Below the pieces are notes generated by a model. It had not been told where the DNA came from and did not search any database. It was given only the letters and a program-made list of their open reading frames with translations. Of a stretch of 64,000 nt of DNA, positions 7,886 to 16,476 are shown in pieces. Numbering within the stretch: position 1 is the stretch's first letter; each line of letters opens with the position of its first letter. The stretch is from Opitutus sp. (GTDB lineage Bacteria; Verrucomicrobiota; Verrucomicrobiae; Opitutales; Opitutaceae), in assembly GCA_009695065.1 (NCBI GenBank), contig SIBR01000016.1, positions 1 through 64,000 of the forward strand, in the 5' to 3' direction. Position numbers and translations under genes: made by a program.

Positions 7886-10282
7886 ATGAACGCCTCGACC
7901 CGTTTCACCCTCCTCCTGCTCGCCCTTGCCACGAGTGCCTCCGCGGTGGCATTCGGGGCCGATCGTGTCGTGCCCTTGCCCGGCACCGCTCCCCTCCACG
8001 ACGACCGGGATCTGACGGAGCGCGTCATCGATGGCGCGAACGCCTTCATGGCCGCCGAGACCCAACGCGTGGTCGCCGCCCGGCCGGCTCTGTGGAAACA
8101 GAACTATTCCTCGCGCGCCGCCTACGAGCAGTCCGTCGATGCGAATCGGCAACGATTCCGTTCCTCCATCGGCCTCGCCGATACGCGCGTGGCGGTGAAC
8201 GATATCGTATTGGTCGCTTCGCTGGCCCAGCCGGCATTGGTGGCGGAAACGGCCTCACTTTCCGTTTATGCCGTGCGCTGGCCGGTGCTGGCGGGCGTGG
8301 ACGCCGAGGGTTTGCTGCTGGAACCGAAAGGGAAAATCCGCGCCCAAGTCGTGGTGTTGTCGGACGCCGACGAGTCACCTGAGTCCGTGGCGGGCTTGAA
8401 GCCCGGCGTCTCCACTCGCCGGCAAGTGGCCCGCCGGCTGGCTGAGAGCGGCTGCCGGGTCCTGGTGCCGACGCTCATCGACCGATCGGGAGAATGGTCG
8501 GGTCAGCCGGGCGGAACCGGGCTCATGACGCCAAACGTGTCTCACCGTGAGTTCGTCTATCTCTTCGGCTATCCCCTGGGCCGTCACGTCATTGGTTATG
8601 AAGTCCAGCGCACTCTCGCCGCGGTGGATTATTTCAAGTCGCGCGAGCCGACCCTGCCCGTCGGCCTCGTCGGATACGGCGAAGGCGGTCTGATCGCCTT
8701 TTATAGCGCGGCGGCGGACACTCGCATCGATGCCGCGTGGGTGAGTGGTTATTTTCGGGAGCGGGAGGAACTTTGGCGGGAGCCCAACTATCGCAACGTA
8801 TGGGGACTCCTCCGAGAGTTCGGTGACTCCGGGGTGGCCGCCCTGATCGCTCCCCGCGGACTGGTAGTGGAGGCTTCCCGCGGCCCCGAAGGGCCCGGAC
8901 GGCCGGTGAGCAAGACTCCGGCGCAGGCGATTCACGGCCGGCTGACTTCTCCGCCCGTCGATTCCGTGCGGGCCGAGTTTGAGCTCGCGGCGAAAACGTA
9001 CCGGCAACTGGGCGCGGCGGCAAAGCTGACGCTTGCGATCAGCAGCAGCGGACAGGGAGAGCCCTATACCGATGAGGGCGCCGCGGCGTTCCTGCGGGTC
9101 TTGGGCGCGGGTTTACCGGATGCCGTGGCGAACGATGTGCTGACCGACGCCCGTCGCGGCTTCGATCCCGCGGCGCGGCGCCACCGGCAATTCGACCAGT
9201 TGCTCGCCCATACCCAGGAGGTCATGCGGACGAGCCAGGTTCGTCGCTCCGAGTTTTGGGCCACGAAGGATCCGCAGTCCCCGCTCGCCCGAAATAACAT
9301 TCAAATGCCGCGCATCTACTCGCCCGAGAAACCGTACGCGGTCGAGCGATGGACCGATTTGACCCGGGAATACCGCCGCTACTTCTGGGAGGAAGTGCTG
9401 GGACGCTTGCCGGCGCCAAGTCTGCCGCCAAACGTGCGCACGCGCCAGTTTCTGGACGAGCCGGGTTACCGCGGCTACGAGGTGGTGATGGACGTCTGGC
9501 CGGAAGTGATCAACTACGGCACCATCCTCGTACCTAAGGATATTCGCGAAGGCGAACGCCGGCCGACGGTGGTAGTGCAACATGGGATCATGGGTTTCCC
9601 GCGACAGCTGACCGAGCCCAATTTCTCCGGCCGGTCGGCCTCCGCCTATCATTCCGCCGGAGCGGATCTGGCCGGACTCGGCTTCATCGTTTATGCTCCG
9701 CAGAATCTTTACACCCTCGGTGACAAATTTCCTCTGATTCAGCGCCGGGGTCATCCGCTCAAGCTGTCGATGTGGTCCATCATGATCGGCCAGCACCAGC
9801 AGGCGATTTACTGGCTGCGGTCGCTCCCTTTTGTCGCCCCCCAGCGCATCGGATTTTACGGCCTGTCCTACGGCGGTAAATCCGCGGTCTACCTTCCCGC
9901 CGTGATCGAAGATTACGCGCTCTCCATCTGTTCCGGCGACTGGACCGAGCGCGTTTGGAAAAATTCGAACCTGGCCTCAGAGTACAGCTTCCCGTACCGG
10001 GAAAACTTCACGCAGATGGAGTTCAACATTGGCGAGACGTTTAACTACACCGAAATGGCGGGCCTCATCGCGCCCCGCCCTTTCATGGTGGAGCGGGGGC
10101 ACTATGACGGGGTTTCACCGGACGAGTGGGTCGCCTACGAGTTCGCCCGGGCCCGCTGGCTCTACATGCATCTCGGGATCGGCGACCGGATCGAAGGCGA
10201 GTTTTTCCCCGGGATCCATGAGATGAAAAAACAGGGCACCTTCCGTTTTCTCCGGCAGCATCTCGGCTGGCCCGGACCGTGA
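7886..10282 (+). CDS. Exported two-unit alpha/beta-hydrolase, N-terminal unit lacking its nucleophile
   Basis: A 798-residue protein starting 10 bp after the cytochrome gene, with a signal peptide (TLLLLALATSASAVAFGA). It contains two alpha/beta-hydrolase-like units. In the first, the nucleophile elbow reads GYGEGG, so Gly265 stands where Ser is expected in GYSEGG-type esterases. In the second, GLSYGG supplies Ser661, and GIHEMKKQGTF near the C-terminus supplies a candidate histidine. The second unit resembles acetyl-xylan-esterase or dienelactone-hydrolase-like proteins. It is a full-length paralogue of the protein at 22477, which has the same substitution. Activity therefore probably resides in the C-terminal unit, with the N-terminal unit structural or substrate binding. 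The substrate is unknown; neighbouring receptors suggest imported or surface-bound esters. Confidence 0.8.
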   Translation: MNASTRFTLLLLALATSASAVAFGADRVVPLPGTAPLHDDRDLTERVIDGANAFMAAETQRVVAARPALWKQNYSSRAAYEQSVDANRQRFRSSIGLADTRVAVNDIVLVASLAQPALVAETASLSVYAVRWPVLAGVDAEGLLLEPKGKIRAQVVVLSDADESPESVAGLKPGVSTRRQVARRLAESGCRVLVPTLIDRSGEWSGQPGGTGLMTPNVSHREFVYLFGYPLGRHVIGYEVQRTLAAVDYFKSREPTLPVGLVGYGEGGLIAFYSAAADTRIDAAWVSGYFREREELWREPNYRNVWGLLREFGDSGVAALIAPRGLVVEASRGPEGPGRPVSKTPAQAIHGRLTSPPVDSVRAEFELAAKTYRQLGAAAKLTLAISSSGQGEPYTDEGAAAFLRVLGAGLPDAVANDVLTDARRGFDPAARRHRQFDQLLAHTQEVMRTSQVRRSEFWATKDPQSPLARNNIQMPRIYSPEKPYAVERWTDLTREYRRYFWEEVLGRLPAPSLPPNVRTRQFLDEPGYRGYEVVMDVWPEVINYGTILVPKDIREGERRPTVVVQHGIMGFPRQLTEPNFSGRSASAYHSAGADLAGLGFIVYAPQNLYTLGDKFPLIQRRGHPLKLSMWSIMIGQHQQAIYWLRSLPFVAPQRIGFYGLSYGGKSAVYLPAVIEDYALSICSGDWTERVWKNSNLASEYSFPYRENFTQMEFNIGETFNYTEMAGLIAPRPFMVERGHYDGVSPDEWVAYEFARARWLYMHLGIGDRIEGEFFPGIHEMKKQGTFRFLRQHLGWPGP

Positions 10283-10521
10283 CGACACCTGCGGCGCGCA
10301 TTTCGATCGGGCCGCCCCAGCCAGAGCGAGCAATCGGATCATAACACCACAACCTTTGCCCGCCATGTTCGTCTTCGCCGCGTCGCGCGCCACGGATCAA
10401 ACCCCACCCGATTCTTCGCCGCTGAGGTATTTACACTACTCCTCCACCCTCAACTTGCTCGCTCAATCCAGATTGTTTCAGAATCACGTTCTCCCGAAAG
10501 TCGCTTTGTCCTAATACTACT

Positions 10522-13500
10522 ATGAAATCCAAGAACACTATCGCCCTATTGATCGGTTGGGTCGCATTGGCTTTGGCCGCCGCTGCTCCTGCTGCTGGCG
10601 CGGATACGAGATCACCTGCCGGCCAAGAATCCGTCACCGGTGTTGTCACCAATTCCGGCACGGGGCGCACCCTCGAGGGCGCCCGCGTGGAACTGGTCGG
10701 CGCCGGCCGGGAAACCCTCACGGACAATCAGGGCGTCTATCGCTTCACGGGCGTGGCGCCCGGCAGTGCCGTGTTGTCCGTCTCCTACACCGGGTTGAAC
10801 AAAACCGACATTCCCGTCACGGTGACGGCGGGTCAGCCGAACCGGAACGACGTGGGCCTGACGTCGGACATTTACACCCTGAGCACGTTTGTCGTTTCCG
10901 GCGAGCGGGAGGGCAACGCGCAGGCGATCACGCTCCAAAAGAAATCGTTCGGCGTGAAGAATGTGGTTTCGCAGGATGCCTTTGGCTCGCTTGCCGGCAA
11001 CCCCTCGGAATTGCTCGTCCGCCTGCCGGGCGTCTCGGGTATCGAGCAGGATGGCGACATCCGCTACATTCAGGTGCGCGGTTTGAGCGGCGGTCTGACT
11101 TCCGTCACCCGGGACGGGAACCGGATGGCCGACGCCTCTTCGTCCAGCCGTGAATATCTTTTCCAACAGTCGACCTCCGATTCGGTCGAACGCTTTGAGG
11201 TCGTAAAATCGCCCACGCCCGACATGGACGCCGACTCGATCGGCGGCTCCGTCAACATGGTCACCAAAAGCGCCTTCGACAGCAAGGCGGGGCGGCGCAT
11301 CGGCGGCACGTTTGGCATGGTCTGGCGCCCGATGATCGACGGGCGGGACAACAGTTCACGGATGAACTACACAGCTTCCTATTCCGAAGTTTTCCGCGAT
11401 CGCGTGGGCGTTTCGTTCAACTACGGCACCCGCAAGCATTTCAACCCCATCAGCACCACGTCCTCGAGCTACCAGAACATCGTGGCCGATCCGGCGTACC
11501 TCTATAATTTTCAAACCAACGATTTCCTCACGGCCAAGGAACGGGAGGGGGTGGATCTGAAGCTCGACTACAAACTGAGCGACGCCACCCGTTTCTCCGT
11601 CAGCGGCTCCACGAGCACCTACTTTGAGCATTTCTACATTAACAACACGCAGTACAGCACCTCGCAGGCGATCGCCACGGTCGCGGCAAATGGCACCCTG
11701 ACCGGCACCGGCACCATCGTGCCCGGGTTCACCAACAACGTGACCGAGTGGCGCCCACTCACTGGCACCACCCTGAACGTCAACGGCTACGACGCCGGCA
11801 TCAAAAAGGGCGCCGACCACGCCCAATTCAACGGCGTCCATCGCTTCACCGGGCTGGCCATCGACTACGACGCCTATCGGTCAGGGTCACGGGTTCACAG
11901 CGGTCCGAGCGATCGCATGGCCGTCATTGTGCGCAGCATCGGCCTGCGCTTCAACCGGCCGGACCCGTCGAACCATGTCCCCTCGATCACGCAGGTTTCC
12001 GGGCCGGACATCACGAAGATCGGCAGCTACACGGAAAATCAATACACCTCGTCCGATGTCCGGAACCAGGAAAAATACTGGGGCGTCTCGCTGAACGCCA
12101 AGAAGGACTTCGCCACCGTCGTGCCCACGTGGCTCAAGGCTGGATTCCGTGTGCGGGACCAACACCGGGACCTCAGCAGCAATCCCTATACCGGCGTTTA
12201 CGTCGGGCCGGACGGCGTGGCGGGGGTAAATCCGGCCACGGGCGTCAGCGACGATAATCTCGCGCAGTTCGTCAATCCCGCGATCCAGACGACGGGCGAC
12301 TTCCTCGATCAAATGCCGAAGGTGCCGTTCCCCTCGCGGCCCAACACCTACCGCAATCCCGGCAACAACCAGATCAGTGGCGCGAACGTGAACGCCGGCT
12401 CGCTCCTGATGGCGAAGCCCGAACTTTTCCGCCGCAACATAGCCGCCGACTTGATCACGAACCTGACCGGCAACCAGAGTTTTTCCGAACGGATCAACGC
12501 CGCCTACATCGTGGGTAATATGGAACTCGGCAAGATCACCGTTCTCGGCGGTCTGCGGGTCGAGGACACCAAGACGGAAGGCGTTGGCGCGCTGCAACAG
12601 ATCACGCCTGCGGAAGCGGCCCTCCGGGCGGCATGGGTCGGGCCCGTTACCGACGCCGAAACGATTCGGCGGACGAACGCCCAATACGGCGCCCGCCGCA
12701 AGGCTTCGGGCGACTACCGCAGCATCTTTCCCGGGCTGCATTTCAAGTATTCGCCGGCGCCCAACCTCGTGGCCCGTCTCAGCTACGCCACGAATATCGG
12801 CCGCCCCAGCATTGGCCAGTTGATTCCGAGCACCACGGTGAACATCGACAACCAAACGGTCTCGACCAGCAATCCCAGCTTGAAGCCGCAGTATGCGAAT
12901 AATTTCGATGCCGGCATCGAATATTATTTCGAGCCCGTCGGGATGCTCTCCGCCGGCGTTTTTCTCAAGGAAATGAAGGACTTCATCTTCACCCAGACCG
13001 GCATCATTGTTCCGGCGGGGGCGGACAATGGCTTCGGCGGCGACTACGCGGGGTATACCATGACGACCCAGCGCAACGGCGGCTTCGCCAAGATCAAGGG
13101 CTTCGAACTCGCCTACCAGCAGCAGTTCACCTTCCTGCCCGGCTGGATGAGCGGCTTCGGTGGATACGCCAACTACACCAAGATCCGGACGGAGGGCAAT
13201 TACGGGGCGACGAATCCCATCGCCACCAATCTGGTGGCCGACTTCATCCCGGAAACGTTCAATGTCGGGCTCTCCTACCTCAAGAATCGCATCTCCATCC
13301 GCGCCCAGTACCGGTATCGCAGTAGCTACCTCCAGTCGGCCAACGCGGCCCAGGCCCGGTTGCGGTTCGCCGGGAAAGCCTCCTTCACCGATGTGAAGAC
13401 GGTCTACACGTTGTCGAAGCACTTCAGCGTCTACCTCGATGTGACCAACATCTTCAACCATCCGGACCGCAACTGGTTCTTCTACGGCGATCGCGCCGGG

Positions 13501-13557
13501 TATGTCGCCGAAATCTTCAGCCCGCTCTTCTCGTTCGGGGCCACCGCCCGGTTCTAA
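10522..13557 (+). CDS. TonB-dependent receptor with carboxypeptidase-regulatory-like domain
   Basis: A 1011-residue outer-membrane receptor with a signal peptide (residues 1 to about 27), a regulatory-like beta sandwich (about 35-120, GRTLEGARVELVGAG), the FVVSGEREGNAQAI linker, a plug (RYIQVRGLSGG, then SPTPDMDADSIGGSVNM) and a barrel ending in FSFGATARF with the C-terminal phenylalanine typical of barrel insertion signals. It is a close paralogue of the receptor at 1471 but differs in the extracellular-loop segments, so the two may take related but distinct ligands. The 239-bp upstream gap is locally richer in A and T near 10430-10510, which is where a promoter would sit; I could not assign boxes. 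Hydrolase genes lie on both sides on the same strand. Confidence 0.93.
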   Translation: MKSKNTIALLIGWVALALAAAAPAAGADTRSPAGQESVTGVVTNSGTGRTLEGARVELVGAGRETLTDNQGVYRFTGVAPGSAVLSVSYTGLNKTDIPVTVTAGQPNRNDVGLTSDIYTLSTFVVSGEREGNAQAITLQKKSFGVKNVVSQDAFGSLAGNPSELLVRLPGVSGIEQDGDIRYIQVRGLSGGLTSVTRDGNRMADASSSSREYLFQQSTSDSVERFEVVKSPTPDMDADSIGGSVNMVTKSAFDSKAGRRIGGTFGMVWRPMIDGRDNSSRMNYTASYSEVFRDRVGVSFNYGTRKHFNPISTTSSSYQNIVADPAYLYNFQTNDFLTAKEREGVDLKLDYKLSDATRFSVSGSTSTYFEHFYINNTQYSTSQAIATVAANGTLTGTGTIVPGFTNNVTEWRPLTGTTLNVNGYDAGIKKGADHAQFNGVHRFTGLAIDYDAYRSGSRVHSGPSDRMAVIVRSIGLRFNRPDPSNHVPSITQVSGPDITKIGSYTENQYTSSDVRNQEKYWGVSLNAKKDFATVVPTWLKAGFRVRDQHRDLSSNPYTGVYVGPDGVAGVNPATGVSDDNLAQFVNPAIQTTGDFLDQMPKVPFPSRPNTYRNPGNNQISGANVNAGSLLMAKPELFRRNIAADLITNLTGNQSFSERINAAYIVGNMELGKITVLGGLRVEDTKTEGVGALQQITPAEAALRAAWVGPVTDAETIRRTNAQYGARRKASGDYRSIFPGLHFKYSPAPNLVARLSYATNIGRPSIGQLIPSTTVNIDNQTVSTSNPSLKPQYANNFDAGIEYYFEPVGMLSAGVFLKEMKDFIFTQTGIIVPAGADNGFGGDYAGYTMTTQRNGGFAKIKGFELAYQQQFTFLPGWMSGFGGYANYTKIRTEGNYGATNPIATNLVADFIPETFNVGLSYLKNRISIRAQYRYRSSYLQSANAAQARLRFAGKASFTDVKTVYTLSKHFSVYLDVTNIFNHPDRNWFFYGDRAGYVAEIFSPLFSFGATARF

Positions 13558-13573
13558 CACTGGGATTCCCGAG

Positions 13574-13603
13574 GGGACATCTCCGGGTTGAACGGGATGT
13601 CCC
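13574..13603 (+). terminator. 8-bp hairpin after the second TonB receptor gene
   Basis: GGGACATC pairs perfectly with GATGTCCC across a 14-nt loop, 16 bp after the stop codon and 144 bp before the next gene. No T-tract follows. It is a possible transcript end or attenuator. Confidence 0.35.
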
Positions 13604-13747
13604 GCCCACCGGTCGATCCGGATGATTGACCGGTCATTTGATCGCTGACGATGCCGCCACCCCGGTGGAGGCTGCATCTTTGCCCTAGGGCGGTGGCATC
13701 GGGGACCGGCTGCGTCGCCCATTTTCATAGTTCAAAAAAATCCCTTT

Positions 13748-16177
13748 ATGAAAACCTCCCTTCGCCTCGTCCCCACCCTGTGTCTTTTGGCGATCGCCGC
13801 CTTGTCGTCCGCTTCTCTCCCAGCCGAGGACCGACTGGATTCCCGCCGCGCGGACCTCGCCCTGTTGCTGGATCGCCTCATCCCCAGCAATCCGCCCCCC
13901 ACCGGCCGAATCAATGCCGTCGACCGGACTTGGGAGGACTGGGTGCGCCGGACCGGCGAGCTGCCGCCCGACTTCCGCGCCATGCCTTCCCAGGCGGGAC
14001 TGCCCGATCCGCTCATACTCCAAACGGACGGCCGCGCGACTCCGGTCACCAGTCTGGTCGAGTGGGAACAACAACGGCGCTGGATCCGTTCGCAAATCGA
14101 GCACTGGGTCTTTGGCAAGATGCCGCCCCGCCCGGACAACCTGCGGGTCGCGTCCAGCGAGGAACGGCAGGAGGACGGGATGACCGTCAGGAACGTTCTG
14201 CTCGAATTCGGGCCCGGTCATCGCGCCAAACTCCATCTGCAGCTCTACATTCCCTCGGGTCCGGGGCCCTTCCCGGTATTTCTCACCAACCATTCCCGCG
14301 AACAGTCGCCGTGGATCCGCACCGCGGTGAGTCGCGGCTACCTCGCCTGTTACTATCAGGCGACCGACCCGACCTACGGCAAATCCGACGACTCCGACGG
14401 TTACATCGATGTGTATCCGGAATATGATTTCTCGTGCCTCGCCCGCTGGGCTTGGGCGGCGTCGCGGGCGGTCGATTACCTCTATACCCGCAGCGAAGTG
14501 GAAAAGGATCACATCGGCATCGCCGGGCATTCGCGCAACGGCAAACAGGCACTCCTCGCGACCGCGTTCGACGAACGCATCGGCGCGGTCGTCGCCTCAA
14601 GCGGGCTGCAGGGCGAGGTATTCCCGCATCGCTTCACCTCCGATCCGATGAGCGTCGAAAGCATCCAGCTCATCACCGGGGGCCAATCCCACTGGTATCA
14701 TCCGCGGCTGCGGTTCTTCACCGGTCGCGAGGACAAGCTTCCCGTCGACCAGAACATGCTGATGGCGCTCGTCGCCCCGCGAGGCCTCATGTTTTATTCG
14801 GGCTACTCGGAGATCAGCTCCAACGCGTTTATCTCGGAACAGGCCTACCGGGACGTCCGCCGCGTTTACCGTTTCCTCGGCCGCGAGGAAAATATCTGGC
14901 TGCACCTGCGTCCCGGCGGACATGCCACTGGGGTTGCCGACGTCGAAAATTTCATGGATTTCTTCGACACGGTATTCGCGCGCCGGCCCACGCCGAAAGT
15001 GGAAACGTGGATTCACGGTTACGATTTCGAGGATTGGAAAAAAACAACCGGCGAAAAAGTCGACCCGTTGCAGTTCCCTGTCCGGAAGCCCGGCGATTTT
15101 GCCGCCGCCGTAACGACCACGGAAGATTGGGCGAAGAAGAAGCCCGAGATACGCCGGCGCTTGGAGTGGGCGCTCGGCACGCCACCGCGCGTGCTCACGC
15201 CGCCCGATATGGGATCCGCGGCGTCGCTGGCCCACCAACTCCGGGAAAATACCCCTCCGGTCCGAAATCCCCTGGATCTCGCGTTGGGCCGGCCCCAAGC
15301 CGACAAGGTCTGGCAGGATCGCCTCGCAGCCAACGGTATGGGCGTTTCCTCCCTGTCCTACGGCACCGGCCTCAAGGCCGACGTCTTTTATCCGGTGGGC
15401 CCCGACGGCAAACGGAAGGCAGGCAAACTGCCCGTAGTTATCTGGCTGCACGCGTATTCCTACGATCAGGGCTGGTCGATCAAGGAGCCGTGGAATCCCC
15501 GGGCACGCGATATCACCCTCGACCAGCGCCCCAGCCTCGATTCGCTCGTCCGCCGCGGCCTCGTCGTGGTCGCCTTCGACCAGCTCGGCTTCGGCAGCCG
15601 GTCGCACGACGCCCGCACCTTCTACGCGCGTTATCCCCAGTGGTCGCTCATGGGCAAAATGGTGACTGACACGCGGACCGTGGTGGACGCCGTGATGGCC
15701 CTCGAGGACGTCGACACGAGCCGGATCTTCCTTCTCGGCTACGCGCTCGGCGCGAAGGTCGGACTGCTGACGGCGGCGCTCGACGACCGGATCAAGGGCG
15801 TCGCGGCCGTCAGCGGACTATTCCCCCTCCGGCTCGACTCGCCGGAAAAAGGGACCGAAGGCGTTCGCCATTATTCCCACCTGCACGGACTGATCCCCAA
15901 ACTCGGATTCTTCATCGGCCAGGAAGCACGCGCCCCGTTCGATTACGATGAAGTGCTGGCCCTGGCGGCCCCAAAAAAAGTCCTGATCCTGGCCCCCGAG
16001 CTTGACCGTTACGCTCCCGTGGAGGACGTGCGCGCGGAAGTGGCCGCCGCACGCAAGATCTACGACGTCTTCGGCAAATCCTCCGAACTGGAACTGCGCA
16101 CGCCACGCGACTTCAACCGCTTTCCCCGCCAATTACAGGAAGAGATGTTCACCTACCTTGAGAAGGCCGCTCAATAA
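13748..16177 (+). CDS. Exported two-unit hydrolase: CE15-like N-terminal unit, degenerate C-terminal alpha/beta-hydrolase unit
   Basis: An 809-residue protein with a signal peptide (residues 1 to about 26). The N-terminal half (about 60-420) looks like a glucuronoyl-esterase (CE15)-like domain: GHSRNGK carries the nucleophile Ser262, and RPGGHATG at about residue 395 offers the catalytic histidine. CE15 enzymes split ester links between 4-O-methylglucuronate of xylan and lignin alcohols, but related proteins have other substrates. The C-terminal half is a second alpha/beta-hydrolase fold (WLHAYSYDQG, DQLGFGSRS) in which the elbow reads GYALGAK, so Ala666 replaces Ser. No histidine occurs in the last 60 or so residues, so this unit is probably inactive. 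This is the reverse of the proteins at 7886 and 22477, where the N-terminal unit is impaired. Confidence 0.8.
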   Translation: MKTSLRLVPTLCLLAIAALSSASLPAEDRLDSRRADLALLLDRLIPSNPPPTGRINAVDRTWEDWVRRTGELPPDFRAMPSQAGLPDPLILQTDGRATPVTSLVEWEQQRRWIRSQIEHWVFGKMPPRPDNLRVASSEERQEDGMTVRNVLLEFGPGHRAKLHLQLYIPSGPGPFPVFLTNHSREQSPWIRTAVSRGYLACYYQATDPTYGKSDDSDGYIDVYPEYDFSCLARWAWAASRAVDYLYTRSEVEKDHIGIAGHSRNGKQALLATAFDERIGAVVASSGLQGEVFPHRFTSDPMSVESIQLITGGQSHWYHPRLRFFTGREDKLPVDQNMLMALVAPRGLMFYSGYSEISSNAFISEQAYRDVRRVYRFLGREENIWLHLRPGGHATGVADVENFMDFFDTVFARRPTPKVETWIHGYDFEDWKKTTGEKVDPLQFPVRKPGDFAAAVTTTEDWAKKKPEIRRRLEWALGTPPRVLTPPDMGSAASLAHQLRENTPPVRNPLDLALGRPQADKVWQDRLAANGMGVSSLSYGTGLKADVFYPVGPDGKRKAGKLPVVIWLHAYSYDQGWSIKEPWNPRARDITLDQRPSLDSLVRRGLVVVAFDQLGFGSRSHDARTFYARYPQWSLMGKMVTDTRTVVDAVMALEDVDTSRIFLLGYALGAKVGLLTAALDDRIKGVAAVSGLFPLRLDSPEKGTEGVRHYSHLHGLIPKLGFFIGQEARAPFDYDEVLALAAPKKVLILAPELDRYAPVEDVRAEVAAARKIYDVFGKSSELELRTPRDFNRFPRQLQEEMFTYLEKAAQ

Positions 16178-16476
16178 ATTCTGCTAGTTACCCGCCGCCG
16201 ACTCGACCGCCCGGATCCGATCAACGGTTTAGAGCCCGTCATTTTCGACGAAATCTAGGGCGAAACTCAAAGGCGGCCACCATCTCTGCAAAAAGCAATC
16301 CGCCTTCCCTTGACCACGCGGTCTGGAGCGGACTTTCATTGACTGGTCCGCGATCGATCTCGCCCCCTCCCGATCGGTCGCCTTCGTTTGCGACACCACA
16401 ATCCATCTCTCTTTAAGTAAGTCAGCCCGGAACACACCGGCTCTTTCAGCGCTCGTCCGAAATTTCACCCCCTCCC

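Noticed and set aside
11887..13728. Long open frame of over 600 codons on the minus strand across the second TonB receptor gene
   Set aside because: It is antisense to a well-supported receptor gene; its low-complexity composition is a by-product of high GC at third codon positions. The same holds for long minus-strand frames at 4642-6192, 37583-39826 and 46490-48277.
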